From NCBI GenBank assembly GCA_021234155.1, contig JAJEKV010000013.1, positions 10,816,880-10,880,879 of the forward strand: DNA of 64,000 nucleotides, in the 5' to 3' direction. Both the position numbers and the translations under genes were made by a program. This stretch comes from Isoetes taiwanensis (taxonomy: Eukaryota; Streptophyta; Lycopodiopsida; Isoetales; Isoetaceae). Each line of letters opens with the position of its first letter. Within the stretch, counting starts at the first letter, position 1. Positions 46,587-57,844 of the stretch are shown piece by piece. The notes below the pieces were generated by a model. That model searched no databases. It worked only from the letters and a program-made list of their open reading frames with translations, and was not told the origin of the DNA.

Positions 46587-48550
46587 GCAGTAGTGTGCAC
46601 AAATGCCATTTTTGTAGATTTTTTGTGACAGTCTGAAGCAGGGCTAAAAACAAGCTTTGAGTTGTGGCTTAACATGACTTTTTGACTTTTATGGAAAGGA
46701 ATTGGCTTCCTAGAGATGAGTATAGGCTCTAGATGAACAAAATCTAATGCAGGATGCTATTTGACTAAATTTTTTTGATTTTTTGAAGAACTTATCACTA
46801 ACTTGATAATGTAGTATTGAGTATGCACTTTAGATTGAGATTTAAGATGAGACAACTTACACAAACCATAATTACTTTTGTTGTTGAGACTCAAGCACTG
46901 CTACAGCATAGGTGGAGCCACCAACATTCGAACTTCAGATCAATGCAAGACACATTCTTCACCAACTTCAAATTTTCATTCAAAAGATCTTTCAAGGATT
47001 ACAATGAATGAATTTCCCAGTGATTTAACGCAGAAAAATTCATGAAATACGTGAATCAAAGGTAATACATGACTTCAAAGGATGATATCAGACCTTATTG
47101 CATCAGGTCTTCAGGAAATCTGACATAAGGAGGCAGTACAGGGAGATAGAGATCATTCCCATCAGTAAAATGCTAAATTTGATCACTCAAGGCGCTGTGG
47201 TGCTCGAAAAATTCCTGAAGCCTCATTAATCCCTTAAACCCGACAATTTCTGGTCGGTTCTTGATGAAACGGATCGGATTTGGCTTCTTCTGCCTGTCAG
47301 ATTCTTTCTTGACCTGTAAAGTAGCCAGTTGAGGTCTTGTAACCATGATTTCTCTTTCAAATTGATGCCCCCTTTTTCGAATAAACCCCTCTAGCGTGGC
47401 CTTGCTCTTGTCTGACAACAATAAATGAGGTTTTAACCGTTCTTAGCGAGATTCTTGGCATCAAAAAGGCTAAATCGGGTCGGTTTGGTCATGATTTGCC
47501 TATTAGTTAGGCTCAATTCTCGGATCTTGCCATGATTTTAGGGTTCTTCACGAAAAACAGAAATATCCCACAGGCGTTCAGCGAAAAATGGGCTCGGCGG
47601 ATTTCCACGCGGCTAAACATGGTTGGCCGAAAAATGACATGGATTTTGGGGGGTAACCAAGCTAATTGTTTGTGAAAATGAGGTATGGCGCGCACCCCAA
47701 GAACAACTAAACCAAGGGCTAGATGTGGTCAAAATGAGAAGTTTTGACCACCACTTTGCATAATTTTTCACGAGCTTTCAAGTGGAAAAAACAAATTTTG
47801 AAAATAAGCAACTTCATTTTTTGGACCTTTCTTCATTGGTGACTTGGCAAATGGTGATGATGTGGCATGGTGAAGTGGAAGGCAAGGTGTCAAAGAAAAT
47901 TTCCCTAGGTAAAATCTTGATGAAGTGTATCAAAGTGTGAATGACACGTGTTGGGTGACTTGGTGATGATGTAGATGAGGTGTGCATGATTTTGATGGTG
48001 ATGTGGCACTACATAGTGATTTTTCGACTTTGACCTAGCCCTTCTTGGTGTAGTCAACTTAGGTTCTTTGAGACTTGATCTTTGACCAATACTTTGGTCT
48101 TGAACTAATGATGTGATGGATTTGTAGACCTTCTCTCCTCTTTCTTTTTCTTTTTTAGAGAGAGAGTGACTTTTTTCAAACTTGTTATGTGCATGGTAAT
48201 GGATTATGAAGTGTGTGTATGATGTACAAGGTGCATGAGCCTGAAATATGTGGTGTGTGAGATTTTGCCCTAGGGAAAAAGACTTTGAGCTATGGAAATA
48301 TGATGAATGAGATAAAGGAAGGGTATGAGGAGTGAGTATGGATGTCGGCAATGCCTTCTTGAGCCAAGAACTCTAAGATAGTGTAAAAATCTCAAAAGGT
48401 GACAAGACAACATACTCTTTGGGGGTCTTCCAATCTTTGACTAGGGGTCTTCTCTCTTTGACTTCTTTTTCAACCTTTGACTCAAGTCTTGCTTCCTTTT
48501 GCTAACTTGAATGCTCCTTTGAATGTTCTCCATTGGCCTTCAACTTGGTG
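46587..48550. other. No recognised gene
   Basis: Minus frames at 47421-47173 and 48351-47905 are open. The first has no domain I can name. The second is His/Ser/Lys-rich from simple T/G-rich sequence (GGTGATGATGTGG-like) and is not convincing. The region may be the distal part of the gypsy element that follows. Confidence 0.45.
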
Positions 48551-49797
48551 TTAAGATTTGTCTTCATACCTAAACAATGAGTTCCAAATAGAAATGTCTT
48601 GCACATGTGTCTTGATCTTCTTGTGATTTCTTGTGAAGTTGCTCTTACATGCTGCCACAACGTCTAGATCCTCCAAGTCTTCATATTTAAACAAGACATC
48701 AGTAAGATAAGAGCTAGGATCCTTAGATTTGTGAGTTACCTGAATGTCTATATCATAGTTTTGCACTTTCCAAGCCCATCTGCATAGTTTGGCTTTCCGT
48801 GGTTTCTTTGCAAAGAGCAGGGGCAGTGGATTTTGCTTCATGAACACTTGAGTCTTACTGTTTTGGATCAGGTGTCCTTGTTTGTCAAACAAATACATCA
48901 AAGCTGCTGCACTCTTCTCTAGCCTAGCATATCTCATTTCAGTATCAGACCATATTTTGCTGGAAAAGGTCACAATATTGCTTCCTTGCATCAGAGCAAG
49001 GCCTATAACTTTTTTGGTCACACTCAGGTAGGCTTGGAAGGGCTCAGATGTGTCTGGTGGCTTGAGCAAGGTTGATTTGCATATGGCTTCAATGATAGCC
49101 TCAAAGGAAGCTTGGCATGCCTCTGTCCACTCTATAGGTATGAGTTTGCTTTCTTTTTTTGAAAACTTCCTTCCTTTGGTCAAGTTTGTAATAGGATGGA
49201 CTGTATGAGAGAAGTGTGGCACATACATCCTTAAGAAGCTTGTCATGCCCAGAAAGCTCTTGACTTCTTGATGGTCTTGGGTGGTGCTATGTTCCTGAGG
49301 GCTTGGATCTTGCTTTCTGCCACCTGGATTCCTTGATCTGAGACCTCATGCCCAAGTAGATCCCCTTTTGAGCAAAAGAAGACGCATTTCCTTGGGTTTA
49401 GGCTCACTCCTCCTTTCCTGCACAAAGAACAGAGTTGTGTGAGGTATGTCATGTGATCCTTTAGCTTAGTATTGACACAAAGACCATCTAGATAAACTCT
49501 GAACAAACTAGGAGCCATATCCTTGAAGATGGTGTCCATTGCTCTTTGAAATGTGGCAGATGCATTCATAAGTCCAAAGGGCATTCTTTTCATGGCAAAA
49601 GTCCCCCAAGGTGTGACAAAAGATGTCTTGGCTTGATCCTCTTCTTTGATACTGATCTGATTAAACCCTGAGAAGCCATCCAAGAATGAATAGACCTCCT
49701 TTCCCCGCAGAATCGCCGCAACACTTCCTCGAGAAAAGGCAAAGGATAGAAAGTCCTTTATTGTTGCTTTGTTCAAATTAAGAGCACATCTCTGCAT
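48551..49797 (-). pseudogene. Tat/Athila-like Ty3/gypsy RT-RNase H, frameshifted
   Basis: The first frame (49797-49243) reads LNKATIKDFLSFAFSRG, EVYSFLDGFSGFNQI, FVTPWGTFAMKRMPFGLMNA and RVYLDGLCVNTKLKDHM. The palm YLDD is YLDG, so it is catalytically dead. It continues GGVSLNPRKCVFFCSKGDLL. A shift at about 49245 leads to the second frame (49246-48551) with SFLRMYVPHF, an RNase H tether region and ALMQGSNIVTFSSKIWSDTE then YARLEKSAAALMYLF. The first RNase H residues are altered. No integrase is seen downstream. The sequence PFGLMNASATFQRAMD is characteristic of plant gypsy elements. Confidence 0.87.
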
Positions 49798-50010
49798 AGG
49801 GAATCTACCTCAGAATTAAGCTCTCTAGGTATGTGCTGCAATTCCCAGGTTGTGAACTTTGCTAGTGCCTCCAATGCTTGATCCTTGAGTTTTATCATTT
49901 CTTCATGTTTTGCCTGATATTGTCCTTCAATCACCGCATATGAGTTGAGAATCTCCAAAGATAACAAGGTTAGTCACACCCAAATGGTTAGCTTCTTGAA
50001 GACCTGCAAC
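49785..50010 (-). pseudogene. Second RNase H (archaeal-type-like) fragment of a gypsy element
   Basis: The minus strand reads GLQEANHLGVTNLVIFGDSQ, a 1-bp shift, then AVIEGQYQAKHEEMIKLKD and TTWELQHIPRELNSEVDSLC. The GDSQL...RELNSEVD pattern is the RNase H domain found as an additional domain (aRNH) in Tat-lineage elements. In intact elements it follows RT-RNase H; here it lies 5' of the RT and joins it within a few bases near 49790. The element is therefore rearranged, or two copies are fused. Confidence 0.75.
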
Positions 50011-53000
50011 TCCCCTTGCTGGAGGTGGTGTCGAGGGGCTCGGCATCAAGATGCTGGTGGTCTTGCCTCTCGATCCCCATCCGCTCCTCGAATGGGCCAG
50101 GAACTCTTCTTCGGGGAGCAGCATCTCCCAGCCCATAACTGCTCTTTATGCTGGCCAGAGGGTTCGATGTCTAAGTCGACTCCCGTAGTAGGTGCTCTGC
50201 CAAGACTTTGAAGGGAAGTCCGATATTCTCGACGATGAAGTCGCCCAACTGCTGCCGCCAGAGTTGGTGCAGCAACTCGCTGCCGGGAGAGTTCCTCTCC
50301 CTTTCGTGATTGGGAGATTCTCAGATGTCACCGAGGAGTAGATACCTCCGCTGATGATGATGGGGCTAGGCTTTGTGATGCCTAGCCCGGGTGGTGGATT
50401 TAATTGAGGGTCTCATGCGATGTGGCCAGCTCTCCTTGGCGCCGCCGCTTCGAGTCGAAACAGCTCCGCATCTTTCGTCAGTCCGGTTCCTCTTCTTCTT
50501 TCTTCCTTCGCTTCCGGCCGGTAATCGCGAAAGCATCTTTCTTCTCGCTATTGCCGTTATGGGGTCCACCTCCACCTGAGGGATAGAGGTTGCCCCCCAT
50601 TGGATTTTCGCACAGCGGATGATAGGAATATAGCTTGGGCGGTAAGTAGTAGGAGAAATACTTGGTCCCTGGCTAACCGTTAGGACCATGTAATCCTGCA
50701 GCCTCGGGCCTTGTTGGTCGTATTTGGCGATGTTCGACATCACCCAAGGCCGCTTGAAGGGATGGGCTGGGAAACAAAATAGCCTATGCAAGGGGAGCTG
50801 AACGAGGGAGGGTCCCACCCTAGCTTGGAACTCGCTAGAACTTGTCTATATGTCGGGTTGCATTCGGGCCGCGGGTTTGACATCTACTTTTTCCCAAAGA
50901 CTCCGAAGACGCCATTGACATCACTCGGCAAGAAGGAGCGGAACCGGCGCTTATACTATCGCCTGAAGTCAGCAGTGGCCATTGAACTAAGAAGAAGAGA
51001 CTATCAAACAGATGCGTAGTTTGTGGAGCGGAAGATCGCTTTGGCAAAGGAGAGCAAACTTGTAGGGTGCTAAATGGGAAAAAGGGGACCTATTTATAGA
51101 AAAAGGGGAAAACCCTAATTTTGGATGACCTAGAATTTGCCGGGATTGGGCGATTCGATCATTAAGAGGTGCAATTGAGAGTTTGAAGACTACTTTATCA
51201 TTTGGGTATGGCATGGTGAAGAAAAAATAGGAGGTTCACACGTTCCCGTGACCGATAATGAAAAGTTCATTTTCTGCCGCCACCACGGTGAGACATGGGC
51301 TCTAAATGGGCTAAGCTTGATCAATTTGGGTGATCTAAGGGTCTAATCTTACCGACTCGGCCGATTAGGCGAACTGACCCCTTATTTGGTCAATTGGAGC
51401 TGTTTTGGGCATTTTGGCATGGTCTCACACGCTTACTTCCAGCCCAAAATGAGAAGTTCATTTTCCGTCTCCGGCGCCGACGGTGAGACATCGCCTCAAT
51501 TTTGCTCAAAAGTCTAATTTTACCAAAACAAACGTTTTAATTCAATATCCTAACCTATTTAAGCAAGATTAAACATATTATTTACTCAAAAAATTTTATA
51601 TTAACAAAATTTTCCGTTATTTACAAGAAGTTCAAGGGCTGCTTCCTTGATGTGTCTAGCCGATGCATATCCCCGCCTCATGAGTGTGACCCTCTTCAAG
51701 GTGGAATCGCGGCAGCTCGTCAATCTTCAAAGTGCCGCACCAGCTTTTGCTCGCCGCCTCATAGGGCATAAAGAACATTTCGGTTTGGTCACCCAAGATG
51801 TCCGGTGGTTATACTTTGCATAACCCTCTGGACTAAGCGTTGAAACGGTGCCCGGGGATCAAGAGTCCGGTAACTTCGCTGGAAGTGCCGGATTTCTTTT
51901 GAGGGCTCTCGCTCCTTCCTCATTGTCGCTGGTCCGCCTTTCCCGGGTGCTCGAGGTTTAAATCGGTGGCGGCGCTTCGTGGTCCGCTTTTTTGTCGGTG
52001 TCCGCTTCAATTGTTCTCTTTCACCCCGCGGCTCCCGGTAGTAAGCGCTTGTATGCTCTCCCACTTCGCCATGTAGGCGCGAAGCCCGGGATCTTCTTCT
52101 CGATAGACCTTTGACGGGTCTATCACGTGCACGCCCTGCCAGGTCAGCTGGGCTTTAACCCTATCCCACGCCGAAAGGTGGGGCTTCGGCTACCGCCGTG
52201 CCGTTCTCACAAAGCACTCGCTTCGTACTTCTCCACGCACTCCGGCTCTGCAAAGAGCTTGCCCCTCGTTGGGACGCATCTTTCGTCCGAAGCCGCCTGT
52301 GAAGGCGGGACCGCCACCGATGGCTCATCAACATGATCGGACCTTTCGCCGCTTTTACCAACCTTCAATCACCGCTCTCTTGCCCACCTTAATGCCTTTG
52401 GCCCTTCTCTCCTCCCCTCTTCGGCCACGGGCCGTGGGTTGGCTCGCCCTCCGCCTTTTTGTCCTCCTCTCTCGGGCGGCGCCTTTGGCTTCATACTTGG
52501 CCGATGAACGCCACAGGTCTTCTTCTTCAGCAAGGTGGCTGCTTCTCACCGGGGCCGCTGCTCCTCTCTCTCCCCGACGGGCTAAGCTCGAAGTTGTTCC
52601 TCGACGGCCTACCGTCCCTTCTGTTCCCTGTTCCTCCTTGCTCCTCCTTTCCTCCTTACATTTCTTCAGGATCCGTGCATGGACATCCTACGCTTCCCTC
52701 CCCTATGACCTCGCCTGCCGGGCGGTTCCGAGTCCGCCTCCTCATTGATGAAGATCTTGCCGTAAAGGCGCTCTGGAGTATCATCCTCATCGAGGGCGTG
52801 GATCGCGGGCTGAGGGTTCTACGGGCTTTCAGCGTACCGCTTTGTTCGGGCTATTCGACTCTGCTCACGATCCGAAGCACGCTACTAAGATCTTTGGCAA
52901 ATGAGAGCAAATTTTCTAAGGATCTGACGCCGAAATGGGGGGTTCTAGATCTATTTATAGGGTCGATTTTAGGGTCAAATTTCAAACTATCTTTGGGGTC

Positions 53001-53488
53001 ATCCTGGAACACCTCTTAGAACACCTAAATTAAGATAGACCACACGCTATGCTCTGCATCATAATGAAAAGTCCATTTTCCTCGCTCCGGGCCACGCAGA
53101 GACATGGGTGGGTCCCACTACAACTTTTATACTTTCTAAGCATATAACATGCCAATTCTACTACTTCTTAGCTTAAGCTTAGAATTATCAAGTTATTTTT
53201 CCAGATGATTTATAACTTTTAGTGTGCTTGTTAAATGTTCATCGCTGGGCGCTCGTACCAAAATGAGATTCTAATATCCGTCTCCGGCGACGCAGGAGAC
53301 CATCCTACTTTTGAAGGTTGGCTCACTAATTTTAGTCTTTTTATGTTTCCATTCATTTTAATCGGGCATTAGCTTAGTATATACTACAAAATGAGAAAAA
53401 AAAAAATTCCCATTTTTCGAGGTTTAAGAATCCTATCAAGTTAGTACTATCGTGGAGCATGGCTGCTTTGCTCTTGGTCTAAGAATAC
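50011..53488 (-). mobile_element. Retroelement-derived region with two related promoter-like modules
   Basis: Two minus-strand modules match each other. Each has a TATA-like CTATAAATAG (51099-51090 and 52960-52951). Each has TTTGCTCTCMTTTGCCAAAG just downstream. Upstream, each has two copies of a GAGACGGAAAATGAACTTCT-type motif (plus-strand sites about 51260, 51447, 53061 and 53258). Downstream of the first TATA an ATG-led but stop-containing frame starts MATADFRR. Downstream of the second is an uninterrupted-looking stretch LDEDDTPERLYGKIFINEEA. Neither matches a domain I know. Frames at 52064-51789 (KWESIQALTT-like context) may be Gag. The large plus-strand frames at 52269-53019 look like shadows. 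Confidence 0.5.
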
Positions 53489-54800
53489 GGCTCTGATACC
53501 ATCGGTGATATCTCTACTCAGAGCACGCAAGTAACTTCCACCGTGATACAAACAGAAGTTCATCCCCATACCAAATTCCATGTCATAGGCTCCTCCACAA
53601 TCACTGCACTGCAATGCAGTCCCAAGTAGCGAGCGAAGGGCTATTTACCCCCATCTTCCTCAGGTCACCTAGCCGCTAAGCTGCACATACATGTCAAGAT
53701 ACAACATAATCCACATACCCACCTTTGAAGGGTGGGGCAAATAACATCTCAGATAGACAATGATCAAAGATCATACATGTGGATCCTACCCAAGGCTCAG
53801 ACTGGCAAGGGGTGACTGACCATGGGTCTCCGCGTATTCATTGCGCATTGCATCTATGGCAATGATTTACCGGTATAAGAAGGGCGGCATAGGGCTGACC
53901 ACTCCATCCGCTTCTTTTCCCCAGGTACACTTTGCAGAAAGTAGGGTCGGTGTTGGGACTGGATCAGACCTCACGGGTGCATAGCCAAGGGGCTATTCCC
54001 GGGTTGTGATTCCCCGGCCTCCGATAAAGGGTGTAGGATCACCCTCCAGATCTACATGTCAATTGCTGGTGACTAGAGGGCCACGCCTGCATTCGACTTT
54101 GAACTCCAATGGAGGGTGACGATCACCCCACGGGTAATGAGCCCATGCCTCCTGCCCACACGCAGCTGGCAAAACCATTAGGCCTAGTCCACAAGTGATC
54201 CCCCTAGCACTAGCACACCATAGGGATCGCTCAAGAGTCGTAACACTTAACCTCCTTATGATTGTACCGCCCCCTTCACCCACAACCAGTGTGGCTCTTT
54301 GCAAGTACGTACGATCTATGTGCTAGAGAGGCTAACTAGGCATCTACTACCAAGCTTTAGGTCTCTACCCCTTCCCAATACAAGGAGTTCATAGAGATAC
54401 ATCATCCATATATTATCATTTAAGAACTAAAGAACTAGATCTAATCTATATCATAGATAGGGTTCTTTAGTTAGAGTCCTGTATGTAGAGATCTAGAGGG
54501 GGCTGGCGTGGGCAATTTAATAGGCTAAACCTAATGATTCTATGACTAAAATATGGTTTAAGCTATTAAATCGCTTTCTAGATACTGATTCCTTGAGTTG
54601 CTCCTCGACTGAAGTTCAATTCATCCCGAATCGTCAATCAAGGGAAACTAATAACATTAGTCTAGAGTGGTAGATATGATTTACTTAAGGGAAACTACTA
54701 GTAATTAGCTTTGGGACAGAGTCCTGGAGGCGGTTTTGATCCCCTCGGGCAGCCAAAACAGCTCTGTGTCCCTAGAAACGTAAAAAATGGGCAAGTTAGG
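53489..54800 (-). mobile_element. Primer-binding site and adjoining LTR edge
   Basis: The minus strand reads TGGTATCAGAGCC at 53501-53489, the classic primer-binding site complementary to plant initiator tRNA-Met. A few bases 5' of it (plus coordinate 53506) the sequence TGATATC is a possible LTR terminus, so an LTR would extend rightward through non-coding DNA with no other gene to perhaps 54.8 kb. The far end could not be fixed and no second copy is in the window. The arrangement agrees with a minus-strand element whose internal region runs leftward into the Tat-like sequences. Confidence 0.6.
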
Positions 54801-57400
54801 GCTCGCTCCCTAAATGACAAGGGTTAGGCTAGGGTTTCCAATCATCCCCTTTAGGCATGTGGGATAATTGGGAATGGCCCACTTGCCCTTTAATGCATAG
54901 GGTGGCAAAATGTACCTATTACGGAAAGTGTGGCACCTTAATAAATGTGCACATTGGTAAATGTTAATGATAAATGCACATGTCGTTAAAGCCGCCTCTA
55001 GGCTACCCACTGATACACACGCATGACACGCTGTACGGAGGAGAGCAGGTATCGCTGACGAGGCAAGATAATATACGCCCCGGGACCGAGGCCGTATCGA
55101 ACGCCACATATATTCTCGCCATATTTGAAGTTAGATTCCGAGTAGATCTCCTTACCTTGGCTAGCAATCTATTGTCTTTTGTCTTTATGATTGCAAGCAG
55201 TAGATGAAGCTATGCTTAGCCTTTTGACACCCCATCAAACCACATGGGCACTTCATTTCCTTTTGCATACCTTGTGCACCTCCAAGGGCGCATTTTCTTT
55301 CACAAGATTTCTTTCAGGAGCTTGCCAAGGTGCATTTCTCCTCTAGTCTCGGAGAAGTAGTCTCCCATTTTGCCCTGAATCAACATCTCCTCTTGAATAA
55401 AGTGATAAGACTCATACTCACCTAGTTTGTTGAAAAAGTGTAATGTTTTCTCCCATCCCAGATGGTACATTCTCTTTGACCAAACCGCCTTGCATCCACA
55501 AAATGATAGCTATCTTCTCCCCAATAATAAGCTTCTGCAATTTCTCGACTTTTCATTAGCCCCTCAAATGCTACAATTACACAAAAATTAGCAGCTAACC
55601 TTGATTCCTTCATCAATTGCCACATCACCACCATGCCTACAAGGGATCGGGATTCTTTGAGTTGGAGAAGGATTTTAGGATCATAGGGCCTTTTGTCCAC
55701 CTCCAACCCATCGAAGCTCTTCATAATATGATGTGGCATGACACCTCAAAGGTGACCCCATCTAATAATACTTTGTTTAGATCCTCGATTACCAACTCTT
55801 GCGCAGAAAGCACTGTGGTTATGCTCTTGTCTTAGCATTTGCCTTCCAAATTTTATATGATTGGTAAAAACCACTTGCTCTTCTCTCGTGAGGTTTATCC
55901 GCCTTCTTTAGACATGTCCACAACTTTTCTCTATAAGAAGGAGCAATTTTAGCAAGGTCAACAGATCTTACACTAACTTTGGCATTCTTTTGAGCAGATA
56001 TTCAAATTCATCACTATCCCTTTTAGAAATTTTGGTGGGAGGGGTAGCTAACTGATTATCAACTTGCTTTCATTTCAGATTTCCGGTCCATGAGATCAAA
56101 CTGGGCTCCTTGCCTTTGGCATTGAGGGTCTCTCTGTGTATAATGTACCCATGATTTCTTCTTTTCTCTTGAGCTTTCACCATGGTGCAAAGAGTTGCTT
56201 TCTTCTTGCAAGTATCCATGGAGGCATTTTAAGGCTCAGGCCCGAAAACACCTTTCATCCCGAAAAAACTTTAACAGATGCACTTGGCTCCACCGGGTCT
56301 TAGCCTTTTCTTTGCCTAGCAAAATATTCCCTTTGACACTCACATTTATCTTCATAAGGTCCTATAGCTTCTGCAAAGTACAAAGAGGTGGCATTCTTTA
56401 CCATAATGCCCCTTCTACCACATTTTAGGGTATGTCTCTATACCAGCAATAATATGAAGAATGGGTATTTCAGCAGCTGGAGCAAGGCTGGGTAAACTCT
56501 CCTTTCCTCGCCATCGGCCTCATTTCCAATGAGTTGTTTATGACCTCACCCAAGGCCTCGCTGACTTTGTTGATCCGCCCATGTCTAACCTCGTAATGGC
56601 CTTTGTATCATCGGGCCTTATGTTTCTTTTTTCCTTTGAATGGCATAGACATGTATATGCATCCCATGTACTCTTTTGATCATAACTGTGAAAAAAGGTC
56701 ATTTTGAAGCTTGTAAGTCATCAGGTAGGGCTAACATTTCGCAGGGCTTCAACGATCTTCAGAAAAGTTTCTTTGTGTATGTCAAACCTTCCCTCGCCTC
56801 GCAGCCTTCTCAAAGATTTTTCCTCAGACTCGAGTCAGCTTAACTCGGGAGCAAAAGAGGCAAACCAAATGTAAAGTGTGGTTAGGGTACCTTGTGCAAA
56901 TTTGGCACTTGGTAAGATAGCAATTAAACCTTCAACATATTGGTGAATTGTTTCACCATTTTTATATGAAAAGTTCTCATGTTCTCAAAGACCAAATCCT
57001 TGTGGTTCAAGAAGTTTACCAAACCCGGCTAAGAATTTCTTTGACACTTCTCCCAAGTGTTAGCAACATCACTAATCACATACTCCAACCAAGCTCTCAA
57101 ATTCCCCATTCTTAAAGCATTTCTTAAATTCAAAGAAACTTAATTCTCTTGTAGCCACATTCTGATAATGTTGCCCTTCAAAGGTTTTCGTAAAGTTATC
57201 GCATTGATGCTTCGGGTCAAAAGTAGGAATATTTATTCAAAAATATGTGCAAGGCATGCCCGAATCCATTTGCAGTGTAACATGTGATTGAGGATGATTC
57301 AGATTTTATGTTGGCTCGCGATGTTCAAAGAAGATGAACAATTCTCCTAGGAGTCATGAGTTCCAACACATCCGTGTGGATGTGATTCCTGTGAACCTCC
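54801..57400 (-). other. Unrecognised, partly coding-like minus-strand region
   Basis: A 105-codon minus frame (55739-55422) and sequence upstream of it read plausibly as protein (for example DLNKVLLDGVTFEVSCHIIM then SFDGLEVDKRPYDPKILLQL). No domain is recognised. Near 57250-57000 a frame-switched reading gives FTKTFEGQHYQNVATREL, which might be retrotransposon Gag. I see no intact gene. Confidence 0.35.
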
Positions 57401-57404
57401 AAGA

Positions 57405-57810
57405 TGTTGAAGGTATTCCCGCAAACCTTCAACTTCAATGGTTGAGAACCTCCGGTGTTGCTTAAGGCAAACTAACTGCATACAACTGCACAAATCACGC
57501 TAAACTAGCTTGTGAACAAGCTTATCCCTAAACAAGAAAAATCATTCGGGCCAAACTCCTCGATTGCCAAATGAAATGGGATGATTGTTTTTAATGGGAG
57601 CAATTGCAATTGGTCCTCGTGGAGACTCTAGAAGCGACTCTTTTTGCAAAAGTCGAGGTACTGGTTGACTGTGGACCAGGGTGAAAATTGTTCGGGACCG
57701 GGTCAATTTTGGTCAATACCTACAGAGAGCTCCAAACTCTGCATGAGAAAGTGTGAGGAATTTTTGACTTTCTTTCACACCTTCTCATTTAACCTATAGA
57801 ACACGCATCA
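57405..57810. mobile_element. Second copy of the TGTTGAAGG LTR
   Basis: The sequence 57405-57810 (TGTTGAAGGTATTCCC to ACACGCATCA) aligns with the solo LTR at 46180-46582 over its whole length with many small indels, about 85% alike. Its flanks show no target duplication and no primer-binding or polypurine tract. It is probably another solo or rearranged LTR of the same family. Confidence 0.75.
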
Positions 57811-57844
57811 TGTTGAAACAATTAAAGTTTGCAAAAGAGGATAA

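Noticed and set aside
47905-48351. 148-codon minus-strand frame as a gene
   Set aside because: His/Ser/Lys-rich translation of simple GGTGATGATG-like and T-rich sequence, without any domain.
52269-53019. Two large overlapping plus-strand frames as genes
   Set aside because: They overlap each other and lie antisense to the minus-strand promoter-like module and coding-like reading; GC-rich composition explains them.
46180-57810. The two TGTTGAAGG copies as 5' and 3' LTRs of one 11-kb element
   Set aside because: No PBS or polypurine tract adjoins either copy, the left copy has its own GTTT flanks, and the interior holds parts of different elements.
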